A stretch of 38,807 bases of DNA from CAYMEK01 sp964389305 (GCA_964389305.1 CAYMEK010000041.1:1-38807); one strand, 5' to 3'; counted from the stretch's first letter, positions 16,048-25,657 are shown. The notes: generated by a model not told the origin, from the sequence alone. A program made the numbers and translations.

Positions 16048-17169
16048 CTACCCTTTGACGAGGATGTCCGCCCGCTTCACTTCGTCCCCGCCGACGTCGA
16101 TCGACACTAGCGGCCAATCCTGGTCTTCCGAGATGATCTCGTTCCCCTGTTCCAGAACCAGGATGGTGTCCTCGCTCTTGATCCCGGCAATGGAGGGATT
16201 CCAGGCATAGGCCTGGTGCAGCAGGACGATCTCGGTCTCGGGCGTGTCCAGCGTGGCCTTGACGTCCCGCACTCGGTAGCTCGCCGAGCCCCCCTGGTGC
16301 AGCTTCATCCACTCGTCGGGATAGCCGAAAAAGGCGAAGTTCTCCCGGTGTTGCCTGAAGATGTCGGCGATCCTCCTTCCCGGCCTCGTGTTGTGGATGA
16401 GCCGGGCGTCTATGTTGAGGATGGCCTCCTTTTTCCGAACCAGCTCCGGCGGCGGATCCCCGAAGTGGACGAACCGGGTGATGGAAAGGTTCAGCCCCCA
16501 CTTCACCGCCACCGCCACGTACATCACGTACCGCGAGACCCTCTGCTCCGTGGGGATCGGGTGCCGGTAGTCCGATATCCTGTTGTCGCAGGCCACCAGC
16601 ACGAGCTGCGGTTGGATGTTTTTTCTCATCAGCTCAAAGGCGACCATCGCCGCCACCTCGGTCTCCGCCATTCCCTGCTCGATTTGCCGGCCGATCTGGG
16701 TGAAGCACCGGGAGGTCTCCCGGCCGAGGATCCTGAACCGCTCGAGCTCCTGTACCGTCAGCTGGTACTGGAGGCGGTCGAAGTCCAAATCCAGGCGCTT
16801 GAGCCCTTCGATCTCCAGATCCGAGGCCACGCTGGCGCCGCCGCAGACCTCGAGGATCGAATCCTTGAGCCCCGACTTGTACCAGCAGTATTCATGCCGC
16901 TCGATAGGCAAGCCCCGCATCTCCTCGTCGACTATCCGCGGCATCTCTGTATTGTCGGTGACCAGAACCGCGCGGTCTTTCGTTACCAGAACGCCGCTCC
17001 ATCCCTCCTCGCTGTGGTCCACGATGCGGTTGTCCCCTCCGCAGGTGATCCAGGCGAAGTTGTTGCGCTTCTTGAGGTAGACCCCGTCCAACCTCTTTCT
17101 GTCGAGATACTCCCGCGTGCGCCTGAGCTTTTCTTCGAACTCGGATCGTCTGTCGGCGGCACCGCTCAT
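16048..17169 (-). CDS. M24-fold (Xaa-Pro peptidase/creatinase-like) protein lacking most metal ligands
   Basis: 373 residues. An N-terminal creatinase-type domain (about 1-155) leads into the pita-bread fold. In true M24 peptidases two Asp, one His and two Glu bind two metals. Here the usual D-x-G...SD-x-TR stretch reads VAVAVKWGLNLSITR, without either Asp, and the first Glu position reads AWNPSIAG. The His (KLHQGG) and last Glu (IKSEDTILV) remain. It is therefore unlikely to be a metallopeptidase; creatinase shows that this fold can act without metal. Its start overlaps the mutarotase stop (ATGA), so it is tightly coupled to rhamnose genes. Function unknown. Confidence 0.8.
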   Translation of the reverse strand: MSGAADRRSEFEEKLRRTREYLDRKRLDGVYLKKRNNFAWITCGGDNRIVDHSEEGWSGVLVTKDRAVLVTDNTEMPRIVDEEMRGLPIERHEYCWYKSGLKDSILEVCGGASVASDLEIEGLKRLDLDFDRLQYQLTVQELERFRILGRETSRCFTQIGRQIEQGMAETEVAAMVAFELMRKNIQPQLVLVACDNRISDYRHPIPTEQRVSRYVMYVAVAVKWGLNLSITRFVHFGDPPPELVRKKEAILNIDARLIHNTRPGRRIADIFRQHRENFAFFGYPDEWMKLHQGGSASYRVRDVKATLDTPETEIVLLHQAYAWNPSIAGIKSEDTILVLEQGNEIISEDQDWPLVSIDVGGDEVKRADILVKG

Positions 17170-17522
17170 GGGTTCAGCCTTCCTTGAAGCTGCTCCGAGA
17201 GATCGAACACTTTCTCGAGCACGGGGAGTGTGTCCGAAACGTTGAACTCGTAGGCGGAGGCGAACATGGGAGCCATCAGTTTGTTCCAGCGCGCCGCCAC
17301 TTCCGAAGCACCCTGCCGCTGGTAGGCCAGATTCAGGTCATCGGTTTCGTAGAAGATGATGGCCGTCGTGCCGTGCATGAACACGGCCTCTTCGTTCACG
17401 CCGGAGTCCCGAATCACCTCGAGAAGCTCCTTGTGCTCCCCCTTGTGAAGCTCGCGATGAAGTCTCTTGTATTCCTCGAGATATTCCGGCTTCACCTCAC
17501 CAACGATGCAGTACTTTCCCAT
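17166..17522 (-). CDS. rhaM: L-rhamnose mutarotase
   Basis: 118 residues, close to the family's ~104. It interconverts the alpha and beta anomers of L-rhamnose in the cytoplasm so that isomerase receives the right form. The dimeric ferredoxin-like fold residues Y18 and H22 (EEYKRLHRELH) sit where E. coli RhaM has its active-site Tyr18 and His22. It overlaps the M24-like gene by ATGA and follows the GH106-like gene by 48 bp, which supports rhamnose as a product of the operon. The name RhaU is used for the same family in rhizobia. Confidence 0.82.
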   Translation of the reverse strand: MGKYCIVGEVKPEYLEEYKRLHRELHKGEHKELLEVIRDSGVNEEAVFMHGTTAIIFYETDDLNLAYQRQGASEVAARWNKLMAPMFASAYEFNVSDTLPVLEKVFDLSEQLQGRLNP

Positions 17523-17570
17523 CGAGCCCCCTTCCGTATCCTTTCGCTCATGGCCCCGTTCGCGTTTGCC

Positions 17571-20500
17571 TCAGGTGGAACGGGCTTTCAGAATCCTCTG
17601 CGAGACGATCCGGACCTGGCCCAAGATGCCAGAATCCATGTTCTTCAGGTCCAGCAGGTTGGTGAGGGTGTTCCATACCTGGATGCAGATCTCGTTCTTA
17701 CCCGCCCTCAAGGCTCCGGTCACATCCCAGGTATGAGGCTTCCAGGGCCTGAGCCCTAGCGTTTCATCGTTGATGCGAAGGGAGGCGATCTCTCTGATTC
17801 CCTCCGCCACCAGAAGGCACCTGCTGCCTCGAACAATTTCCTCCTCCAGCGAGACCTGCTGCCTGTACTCGATCGAGCCGGTGAAGTAGGGATACCCCTG
17901 CTCGGTCCAGCTCCCCGTCAGGAGCTTCCCTGTTTCCGGGACGATCACATATTCGCCGTCGTCCTCCTTGTCCAGACGGAAGTCGCCCACGATCATCACG
18001 GGGTCGAACATCAGCTCGATTGGAGTGATGTCCGTCTTGCCCTGAAAGGCGCGCTCGGCCAGCTCGAAGCTGATCACGACCCTGTTCGCCCCCTGCTTGA
18101 CCAGGCTGCGAATGTCCAGCTCCTTCATCGCGTGGTCCAGGTAGGTGGAGCTTTGGAGCCTCTCCACTGGGGTCCCGTTGATCTCGATCCTGTTCGGCTC
18201 AGGCATCCGGTCGAAGACGGCCCGGAGATCGCCGCCGCAGCCGCGGAATCGAAATCGGGCTTCCCAGGTCACGGTTCCGCCCAGCATGTTGAACCACCCG
18301 ACTCCCTCGGAAAACCCCTGGACCACCTGCCACCGGTTCAGGACCAGCACGTTCGGGGTACGGCGGGAGGCGCTCCATCTGTCGGCAAGCACCACTTCCC
18401 TGTCCGGGGGAGCCGCCACCTCGACGTGCCTCACCCCCCCGTCGTCCTGGACATCCAGGTAACAGGAACCCTCCGACTCGCCCCTGGTCAGTTCGATGCC
18501 GGATGCCTCTACCTTCAGGATCCGGGCGTTGGTTCCGACTACCGCCGGAGAGGGCTTATTGCGCGAGTCGACCACCAGGAACACGGATTGCAGCGGCTTC
18601 AGGCTGCAGGGCACCACAAGCCCCCCGTCCTCGACGCGGTAACAGTGGATCGGGCTCCGTTGTCCCGACTCCGGATCCCAGAAGGAGGCCTCGCCTGAGG
18701 CATGAAGATGAAGCTCCGTCGCGTGGCCGCCCTCGTCGGAGTTCACGATGAAATAGATCTCCTTCCCCTCCTTGCGCCAGTGAGAGCAGTAGATGTTCCC
18801 CTCCGGGGCGTCCAATCGTTGCACCTCGATGTCCCTCCCCACCAGGGCCTCGATCTGGGCCTCGATGGTCTGCCGCGGATCGGAGAGAAACAGCGGCCCG
18901 CTGCGGACGAGCCGGGCGTTTCCGCTCCCGCAGGAAGAGCACTGCTTCGTGCGGCCCTTGTAGGCTTCCACCAGCTCCGGGGCCGAGACGCCCAGGGCCT
19001 TCTCGAAGAAGGCAGTGAACTCCGTCAACGGCTTCCCCTCGTTGTCCTTGTACGGAAGAAGCGAAAGAAACAGCACTTTCCCGCCGCCCGAGACGAAGCG
19101 CATGATCCGGTCGGCGGATTCAGGCCTCAAGGTGGTCATGGGGGGAACCACCAGCAGCGGGTAGCTCTGGCTGCGGATGCCCAGGCGCCCCTCCTCGATC
19201 GTGCAGCGCGCCAGGCAATCCTGGCCGAGTATGTTGTAGTCCAGATTCGCCCGGAGAAGCCGGTCGGTGATGTAGGAGAAGTCGTCGCTGACGTCCCAGG
19301 GAAACCGCTCAACCGTGCCGGAGGCATACTCGGCCCACAGGCTCTCCATGGGAAACAGGAGGGCTACGTCGCAGACATGATCGGCGTCGGTCATCATGAC
19401 ACCCAGCCGCGCCAGATAGCGGGAGAAGAAGCCGTAGTTCTCCCACATGGGGTTTTGGTAGAACTGGCTGGGTGGACACTCCCGCTTCCTCTGGGCGCTG
19501 ATGGAATAGTGGAAGGCATGGGGAACCATGAAGTTGATGCCCATCATGTACTGCCAGTCGGTGAGGATCTTCATGTCCTCCATTCTGTATTTCCAGCCGC
19601 CGAGCGCGTAGGATTCGCTCATCACCCGCCGCTTTCCGTAGTGGTGTGCCACCGAGGAGACGAGCTTGCTCTCGATCTGCCAGACGTCTTCGTCCACGCC
19701 CCAGCGCAGGTTCAGATCCCCCTCCACGTTGTCCAGCGCATCGACCCCCGGAATGTGCATCTGGGCCATCCCGGGTATGGCGTTGCCCTGATACACCATT
19801 TGCCAGAGAAGGAAGGGATTGCACAGCCTGAAGTGCCCGATGAGCTGCAGCTTGTTCCGCTCGCACCAGTCTGCGCACCTCTTCACGTAGTTCTCCGCGA
19901 ACATGGATGTGAGCTTCTGCCAGAAATCGTGCCGCACGCTGGGGGTCTTTTCCCCCACGTCGCTGATCAGCGCGGGCAGCCAGTCGACGATCGAGTAGCC
20001 GTATTGCCCCTCGAACTCTCCGGGCAGGATTCTGGACCACGGCAGCGCGCTGAACCCCTTGCGCATGACCGTATAGAAGCCCGGCTCGTCGGTGAAAAGC
20101 TTGGATATGGTCCCCCCAAACTCCTTCCGAAACCGCTTCCCGTACTGCTCGTGGGTGGTTTCGAGGAAGTAGTCCACCGCCTCGGGATTAAAGAGATCCA
20201 CGTATTTGCCGTAGGGAAAATACCAGTCCCAGCCGTGCGGCTGGTGGAAGGGACAATCCTCCGGCTTGGGCTGAGGGAAGGCTGTCCAGGGGTGGAAGGA
20301 GCGCAGCTCCTTCTCGACGAAGAAGTATACGACATCGAAGTCCGAGGCGTCGTCCATCGTGAACCTGCCGTCCCTGGCATACCGATCGAGCCGCTCCAGG
20401 CTGCTCAGCTTCAGGTCGTAGACCTGGTCGCCGCCGGCTCCCTCTTTCTGGCAGCAGGCACCGAAGACCGCCACGACCTTGCCCTCCTCCAGAGGGACAT

Positions 20501-20879
20501 CGATGGACCGGGTCTTGCCGCGGCGGACCCAGGATACGTCGAGATAGGTCAGGATATACTCCGGATGGTCGTCCAGGACGCGGGTGCCGCTCATGCCGCT
20601 CGGCCAGTCCACCTCGTCGTAGATGATCGCGTCCATGCCCAGCTTCTTGGATTCGGCCACGATGTGGCCGATCTTGCCGAACCACTCCTCCGACAGGTAG
20701 GGGACCTCCAGTCCGTAGCGGGCGTGCATGACGTAGCCGCTCAGTCCCTTGTCCTTCATCTCCCGGATCTGCCAGGACAGCTCCGCCTCGTCCAGCTTCT
20801 CGTTGAGAAACCAGAACGGTGTGGGACCGAACTCACGCGGCGGGTTCCGAAAGATCTCCTCGAATTTGTCGTTTGCCAT
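17571..20879 (-). CDS. GH106-like glycoside hydrolase, probable alpha-L-rhamnosidase
   Basis: 1102 residues, the usual length for GH106-type proteins. The N-terminal barrel has YDEVDWPSGMSG (E89), LFTDEPGFY (E265) and MSESYALGGWKY (E422), acidic positions typical of this family and its relatives. The C-terminal half is beta-rich, with a galactose-binding-like end (SWTEQGYPYFTGSIEYRQQV and YRQQVSLEE). No signal peptide: expected to cleave imported rhamnosides in the cytoplasm. L-rhamnose mutarotase immediately downstream supports the assignment. Family membership is recognised from motifs only, so a related specificity (another alpha-deoxyhexoside or beta-linked sugar) remains possible. Confidence 0.75.
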   Translation of the reverse strand: MANDKFEEIFRNPPREFGPTPFWFLNEKLDEAELSWQIREMKDKGLSGYVMHARYGLEVPYLSEEWFGKIGHIVAESKKLGMDAIIYDEVDWPSGMSGTRVLDDHPEYILTYLDVSWVRRGKTRSIDVPLEEGKVVAVFGACCQKEGAGGDQVYDLKLSSLERLDRYARDGRFTMDDASDFDVVYFFVEKELRSFHPWTAFPQPKPEDCPFHQPHGWDWYFPYGKYVDLFNPEAVDYFLETTHEQYGKRFRKEFGGTISKLFTDEPGFYTVMRKGFSALPWSRILPGEFEGQYGYSIVDWLPALISDVGEKTPSVRHDFWQKLTSMFAENYVKRCADWCERNKLQLIGHFRLCNPFLLWQMVYQGNAIPGMAQMHIPGVDALDNVEGDLNLRWGVDEDVWQIESKLVSSVAHHYGKRRVMSESYALGGWKYRMEDMKILTDWQYMMGINFMVPHAFHYSISAQRKRECPPSQFYQNPMWENYGFFSRYLARLGVMMTDADHVCDVALLFPMESLWAEYASGTVERFPWDVSDDFSYITDRLLRANLDYNILGQDCLARCTIEEGRLGIRSQSYPLLVVPPMTTLRPESADRIMRFVSGGGKVLFLSLLPYKDNEGKPLTEFTAFFEKALGVSAPELVEAYKGRTKQCSSCGSGNARLVRSGPLFLSDPRQTIEAQIEALVGRDIEVQRLDAPEGNIYCSHWRKEGKEIYFIVNSDEGGHATELHLHASGEASFWDPESGQRSPIHCYRVEDGGLVVPCSLKPLQSVFLVVDSRNKPSPAVVGTNARILKVEASGIELTRGESEGSCYLDVQDDGGVRHVEVAAPPDREVVLADRWSASRRTPNVLVLNRWQVVQGFSEGVGWFNMLGGTVTWEARFRFRGCGGDLRAVFDRMPEPNRIEINGTPVERLQSSTYLDHAMKELDIRSLVKQGANRVVISFELAERAFQGKTDITPIELMFDPVMIVGDFRLDKEDDGEYVIVPETGKLLTGSWTEQGYPYFTGSIEYRQQVSLEEEIVRGSRCLLVAEGIREIASLRINDETLGLRPWKPHTWDVTGALRAGKNEICIQVWNTLTNLLDLKNMDSGILGQVRIVSQRILKARST

Positions 20880-20935
20880 TCCTTGTTCCTTTCTGGTTCA
20901 GCAAGGGCCCGTGGCCGGGCGGCAGCCCGCCGGCA

Positions 20936-22282
20936 CTAGAACCCAGGCAGCCACTCCTTCTCTGCGACGAACATCTCATCTACCATGGAGCGGATCTCAT
21001 CCAGGGTCAGGAGCGAAGAGGTCAGAGGATCCACCATCACCGCGTGGTACGCAGCCTCGCGGTCATGGTTCAACGCCGACTCGACGATCAGGGACTGAAC
21101 GTTGACGTTCGTCCGGTTGATGGCCGCAAGCTGCGGAGGCAGCTCCCCCACGTAGCAGGGCTGTACGCCGTTTCGATCGACGAGGCAGGGTACCTCCACG
21201 CAGCAGCCCTCCGGAAGGCTGGTGATGAGCCCGGTATTCTCCACGTTCCCGTTGACCCTGATCTGTTTTCCTGTCACCACGGAATGCACGATCCTGGAGC
21301 CGTACTCGACGCTTGCCCGCACCTCGATCTTGCGTTTCCCTTCGATCTGCTCCCGAATCTCCCTGTTCAGGGCGTCCTTCTTCTGCACGCAGATGTCGTA
21401 GTAGTCCCACCGGCGCTTCAGGTACTTCTTGACCATTTCCGGGTTCTTCCTGAAGTAGGGGACGTACTCGGACATGTGATTGGGCGACTCGGTCACGAAG
21501 TATCCGAAGTGCTTCAGTATCTCAAACCGCACCGCATCCGCCTCGTAGCACCTCTTGTCTTCCGCCGCCTTCCGGATGCGCGGATATGCGTCCTCTCCAT
21601 CCACCTCGTACTTCAAATACCAGGCCTGGTGATTGATCCCCGCGCACAGGAAGTTGATGTTCTCCGGTACCTTCGCGTAGAAGAACACTTCCCAGTCCTC
21701 CTCCGTGAAGGGGTAGTTCTCCCAGGGGCCCGCTTTGATGTACCCCGCCAGCTGTCGCGTCGTGGCCTGCACACTGTGGCACAACCCCACGCTCTGGATC
21801 GAGGTCGCCTTGTTGACCGCCCACATCAGCGCCGCCATCGGGTTGGCGTAGTTCAGAAGCAGCGCCTTCGGACAGAGCTTCTCCATGTCCCTGCAGATGT
21901 CGATCAGGGGCGGTATCGACCGCAGGCCGCGGAAGGTCCCTCCGGGTCCCAGCGTGTCCCCGACGGTCTGGTCCACGCCGTACTTCAGCGGTATCTTCTT
22001 ATCCAGATCGTAAGCCTCCAGACCTCCCACCTGGAACATGATGATGACGAAGTCCGCCCCCGAAAGGGCTTCCTTCTGATTCGTCGTGCGCAGGATCTTT
22101 GCCGGGTAGCCCTCCTGCTCCACGAGACGCCTGGCAAGCCGATAGGTCATGTCCAGACGCTGCTCGTCCAGATCCTCCAGCATAACCGTGATTTCCCGTA
22201 GCTCGGGAAACGAGAAGATGTCGCATAGGATGTTTCTGGCGAACATCGTGCTCCCGGCACCGATGAATGTGATTTGGGGCAT
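20936..22282 (-). CDS. GH4 glycosidase, MelA-type alpha-galactosidase (paralog 2)
   Basis: 448 residues from ATG 22282. It starts MPQITFIGAGSTMFARNILC; metal residues are C168 (GLCHSVQAT) and H218 (GINHQAWYLK). The end LPEGCCVEVPCLVDRNGVQP is MelA-like. It shares most of its sequence with the GH4 gene at 14681, but differs at GINHQ (versus GINHM) and IMFQVGG (versus SMIAVGG), near the cofactor and metal site, so the two may split substrates or anomers. It is the first enzyme gene after the binding protein, beyond a hairpin-rich 223-bp spacer. Confidence 0.9.
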   Translation of the reverse strand: MPQITFIGAGSTMFARNILCDIFSFPELREITVMLEDLDEQRLDMTYRLARRLVEQEGYPAKILRTTNQKEALSGADFVIIMFQVGGLEAYDLDKKIPLKYGVDQTVGDTLGPGGTFRGLRSIPPLIDICRDMEKLCPKALLLNYANPMAALMWAVNKATSIQSVGLCHSVQATTRQLAGYIKAGPWENYPFTEEDWEVFFYAKVPENINFLCAGINHQAWYLKYEVDGEDAYPRIRKAAEDKRCYEADAVRFEILKHFGYFVTESPNHMSEYVPYFRKNPEMVKKYLKRRWDYYDICVQKKDALNREIREQIEGKRKIEVRASVEYGSRIVHSVVTGKQIRVNGNVENTGLITSLPEGCCVEVPCLVDRNGVQPCYVGELPPQLAAINRTNVNVQSLIVESALNHDREAAYHAVMVDPLTSSLLTLDEIRSMVDEMFVAEKEWLPGF

Positions 22283-22325
22283 TCCTGGTTCCTCCCTCTG
22301 TGACCCGGGCACGCCGGCCCGGCCT

Positions 22326-22360
22326 CTCCCCCTGGCAGTCCCCGCGGCTGCCAGGGGGAG
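22326..22360 (-). promoter_or_regulatory. Strong hairpin between binding-protein and GH4 genes
   Basis: CTCCCCCTGGCAG at 22326-22338 pairs perfectly with CTGCCAGGGGGAG at 22348-22360 around a nine-base loop. No T-run follows on the minus strand. It probably stabilises the 3' end of the upstream binding-protein message, or reduces read-through into the enzyme genes. Confidence 0.6.
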
Positions 22361-22377
22361 TGAACGCGTTTTGGGAT

Positions 22378-22415
22378 GCCGGGGATGCTGCGCCTCCGCA
22401 GGCTGCACCCCCGGC
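22378..22415 (-). promoter_or_regulatory. Second hairpin in the same spacer
   Basis: GCCGGGG at 22378-22384 pairs with CCCCGGC at 22409-22415, and inside it CTGCG pairs with CGCAG around CCTC. With the neighbouring 13-bp hairpin, the 223-bp spacer 22283-22505 is nearly all structure and contains no gene. Confidence 0.5.
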
Positions 22416-22505
22416 GCTGTCTTCCGGCGTCCCGTTCAGCGGGTCACCCGCGTTGGGCGGCCCCAGACCGGAAAGCCGGTGCCGAAGCAGGGTGCCGGCG
22501 ATCCT

Positions 22506-23567
22506 TCAGAAGATCGCGGCCCACTTCTCAATGTTTGACTTGTCGAACTCCATGGGTGGCCCGAGCAGGACATAGGGATCGCCGTCTTCGCCGACCGTCA
22601 CCTCGTAGACTCCATCGGGCTGCCCCATCGTGGGCCTTCCAAGTTTAATTGTCTCGCCCACTTTGCCGGTGAACTCGCCGGTGCAGCACTTGTGCATGAT
22701 GCTCGCCGCCAGGTATCCGAGGTCCATGGTGTTCCAGAGCAGGAACTTCTGGCAAGTGCCCTGGAGCACGTAATCCTTCATTGTGCTGGGGATACCGAAT
22801 CCGACCACCTTGAGGTCTCCGCTCAGTCCCTTGTCCGTGACTGCGGCGCAGGCAGCAGGGGTAGCGACCGCGGAAAGGCCGATGATGCCCTTCAGGTTCG
22901 GATAGGCCTTGATCAGCCCGAGCGCCTTGTCATAGCTCTTCTCGGTCATATCGTCGCCGTACACGACGTCCACCAGCTTCACGTCCTTGTATTTGGAGTC
23001 CTTCAGCTCCTCGTACACCCACGACAACCACTTCCTCTGGTTGGGCGCCTGCGGAGTGGCGCTCAGCACAGCGATCTCACCCTTGTAGCCGATCGCCTCA
23101 CCCATAGCGGCGGCGAGGCCCCGTCCGATGCCTTCGAAGCTGGCCTGATTCACGAAGGTGACACGGGCGTTCTGGTCGACCGCGGCATCCCAGGCCACGA
23201 CGGGAATCCCCGCCTCCATGGCCTTCTTGCACACCGGGGCCAGGGCGTCCTGATCGTTGGCCGCGATGCCGATCGCATCCACCTTCTGGTCGATGACCGA
23301 TTCGATCACCGCGATCTGCCCCTCCACGCTCCAGTCATCCGGCCCGACTTCGAAGATCTTGTCTCCGTACTCCTTGGCCGCCTCTTGTGCGCCCTCGTAG
23401 CAGGAAATGAAGTAGGGATGCCCGAGCCCTTTGGGTACCCATGCCAGGGTGAAGGGACCTTCCCCCTTCGCCCCTGCCGCTTCGGCTTCCGGCTTGGCCC
23501 CGGCGAACACCAGGGAAACGCCAGAGAGCAACATCAGACATACAACTGCAACAACTACTTTCCTCAT
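22506..23567 (-). CDS. RhaS-like rhamnose ABC transporter substrate-binding protein
   Basis: 353 residues with a signal peptide (MRKVVVAVVCLMLLSGVSLV, then FAGAKPEAE). It is a family-2 (RbsB/LsrB-type) periplasmic binding protein: FTLAWVPKGLGHPYFISCYE, IDQKVDAIGIAANDQDALAP and GIPVVAWDAAVDQ are the expected sugar-contact segments. The neighbours (monosaccharide-type ATPase, two permeases, mutarotase, rhamnosidase) suggest L-rhamnose, as in rhizobial RhaS; an AI-2-like or other deoxysugar ligand is possible. The gene lies 30 bp after the second permease and is followed by two hairpins. Confidence 0.85.
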   Translation of the reverse strand: MRKVVVAVVCLMLLSGVSLVFAGAKPEAEAAGAKGEGPFTLAWVPKGLGHPYFISCYEGAQEAAKEYGDKIFEVGPDDWSVEGQIAVIESVIDQKVDAIGIAANDQDALAPVCKKAMEAGIPVVAWDAAVDQNARVTFVNQASFEGIGRGLAAAMGEAIGYKGEIAVLSATPQAPNQRKWLSWVYEELKDSKYKDVKLVDVVYGDDMTEKSYDKALGLIKAYPNLKGIIGLSAVATPAACAAVTDKGLSGDLKVVGFGIPSTMKDYVLQGTCQKFLLWNTMDLGYLAASIMHKCCTGEFTGKVGETIKLGRPTMGQPDGVYEVTVGEDGDPYVLLGPPMEFDKSNIEKWAAIF

Positions 23568-23597
23568 TTGGTTTCTCCTTTCCTTAATCGCTTTCGT

Positions 23598-24632
23598 TCA
23601 TTGACGTCTCGGAGCACTAGTCAGTTCATCGCTTGCCTCCTTTGTTCGCACCCTGGCTGGGATTCGGAAACGCGACGCGATCGTCGGAATGAGCAGGGCG
23701 ACGATCAGAAGCCCGCCGGTGAAGATGCGGATGACCTGCTCCTGGACGTTCATGATCGAAAGCCCGTAGTGCACGTAGCCGATCATCAGGGCGGCCACCA
23801 CGACACCGACAATCGATCCCTTGCCGCCAAAGATATACACCCCCCCGAGCAGGCAGATGGTAATAACGGCCATCTCGTTGCCCTGCGCGATGTCCGGCCT
23901 GGCGGATCCTATGCGAGAAGTCAGCAGGATCCCTGAAAGGCCGGCAATCAGCCCGGTGACAGCTGCAAGAATCAGCCGGATCCTGTCGACCCGGACCCCA
24001 GAGTAGCGGGCGGTGTTCTCGTTGTTGCCCACGATATAGATGAGCCGCCCGAATCGCGTCCTGTGAAGCAACAGCCCGAACACCACGGCAAGCACCACGA
24101 AGATCATGAGCTGGATGGGCACGAAGGTGACGCTGTACGCACCCCCCAGCAGGCCGAAGCGCTCCGGCAGGTCTCTCACGGCAGTGTCGCCCAAGAGGAT
24201 GTAACCCACCCCCCGGTAGAACAACATCATGGCGAGGGTCACAACGATCGAGGGGATTCTCAGCTTGGTGATGATGAGCCCGTTCAGCAGCCCGGCGACT
24301 AGACCCACCGCCAGGCCGACGATGGTCGCGGTACCGATGGACATACCGGCCTTGTAGCAGACGCCGAGCACCACTCCGGCCATGGCCGAGATCGAGGCCA
24401 CCGAGATGTCGATCACACCGCTGATGATGAGCAGCGCCATCGGCAGGGTCAGAATGCTCTTCTCGGTGAAGGTGAGCGTGGCGTCCACCAGATTCTCTAA
24501 TCTAAAGAGCCCCGGCGACAAGATGCGGTTGACGATGAATACCAGGATCAGAAGGACGAAGATCGTGAACTCCCAGCCCTTGAGCGCAGAAAGGAGCGCG
24601 GGACCGAACGGCTTTCCCCTCTCACCGTTCAT
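23598..24632 (-). CDS. RhaQ-like monosaccharide ABC transporter permease
   Basis: 344 residues with eight to ten membrane helices, of the RbsC/LsrD family. Family marks are LPMALLIISGVIDISVASIS and LLGGVYIFGGKGSIVGVVVA. It forms a heterodimeric channel with the preceding permease, whose stop it overlaps by 11 bp. RhaP versus RhaQ cannot be told apart with confidence; the name rests on order and context. Confidence 0.85.
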   Translation of the reverse strand: MNGERGKPFGPALLSALKGWEFTIFVLLILVFIVNRILSPGLFRLENLVDATLTFTEKSILTLPMALLIISGVIDISVASISAMAGVVLGVCYKAGMSIGTATIVGLAVGLVAGLLNGLIITKLRIPSIVVTLAMMLFYRGVGYILLGDTAVRDLPERFGLLGGAYSVTFVPIQLMIFVVLAVVFGLLLHRTRFGRLIYIVGNNENTARYSGVRVDRIRLILAAVTGLIAGLSGILLTSRIGSARPDIAQGNEMAVITICLLGGVYIFGGKGSIVGVVVAALMIGYVHYGLSIMNVQEQVIRIFTGGLLIVALLIPTIASRFRIPARVRTKEASDELTSAPRRQ

Positions 24633-25635
24633 CGAACACTCTCCTGCGTTTTCGCATGCGGTCGGCGACCCGATGGGAGAGGATCGCGTCGAAGATGACC
24701 GCCACCAGGATGATGAGTCCCTGGACGGACAGCTTCCAGAAATCGACGATCCCGATGAGCTCCAGAGCGTTCAGAATGATGCCGAAGAGCATCGTCCCGG
24801 CCAGCACGCCGACCACGGATCCCACGCCTCCGAACACGCTGACGCCTCCGATCACGCACGCGGCAATGGTCTGCATCTCGTAGCCCAACGCGGTGTTGGC
24901 CTGTGCGGTGTGAACTCTGGAAACCCAAAGCACGCCGCCGAACCCTGCCAGCATTCCCGACAGGGCGTACACGAGGATGTTGATTTTCGTTCCGTTTATG
25001 CCCACGAACTTGGCGGCCTCCTTGTGGTTTCCGTAGGCGAAGATCTCCCTGCCCTTGCGGGTATGATTCAGGAAGTAGTACGCCGCCACAGCAATGAGGA
25101 TGGCGGCGAACATCAGGTTGTTGACGCCCAGGATGCTCCCCCGGGCGATCATGCGGAACCCCTCCGTGATATCTCCGTAGACAACCCACCGGCTTCCGGA
25201 CACGACGACCACCAGTCCGCGATAGATCGACATCGTGGCCAGGGTCGTGATCAGTGGATGTATCTTCCCTTTCCCTATCAGCAGCCCGTTGGCCATCCCA
25301 CAGCCCAGACCGAACAACGTACCCAAGAGGATCAGCACTACGGGGTGCAAAGCCGGGTTCTCGCGCATGATCATTCCCACACTCATCCCCGACAGAGCCA
25401 CCACGGAGCCGACGGAAAGGTCGATACCTCCGGTAACAATCGTCATCATCTGTCCGATGGAGATGAAGGCCAGGATCGACGAGTACATCAGCAGGTCTTT
25501 CCAGTTATCCCTGGTGAAGAAGGTCGGGTTTCTGAAACCGACAATCGTCATGACGACGATGATGACGATGAGGATACCAAACTCCCGTCTCCGCGCGAGC
25601 TCCGCCAACCGCACTCTGTAGTCTCTGTTTTCCAT
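24622..25635 (-). CDS. RhaP-like monosaccharide ABC transporter permease
   Basis: 337 residues, RbsC family. Recognisable segments are SIGQMMTIVTGGIDLSVGSV, GKIHPLITTLATMSIYRGLV and IGGVSVFGGVGSVVGVLAGT. It is the first of two permeases, 22 bp after the ATPase gene, and partners with the next one in the inner membrane. Confidence 0.87.
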   Translation of the reverse strand: MENRDYRVRLAELARRREFGILIVIIVVMTIVGFRNPTFFTRDNWKDLLMYSSILAFISIGQMMTIVTGGIDLSVGSVVALSGMSVGMIMRENPALHPVVLILLGTLFGLGCGMANGLLIGKGKIHPLITTLATMSIYRGLVVVVSGSRWVVYGDITEGFRMIARGSILGVNNLMFAAILIAVAAYYFLNHTRKGREIFAYGNHKEAAKFVGINGTKINILVYALSGMLAGFGGVLWVSRVHTAQANTALGYEMQTIAACVIGGVSVFGGVGSVVGVLAGTMLFGIILNALELIGIVDFWKLSVQGLIILVAVIFDAILSHRVADRMRKRRRVFDER

Positions 25636-25657
25636 GTCCTAGTGCATTCTCTCCAGG

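Noticed and set aside
18702..20939. Plus-strand open frame of about 745 codons opposite the GH106-like gene.
   Set aside because: No motif or start signal; the minus strand carries the real gene with recognisable acidic motifs.
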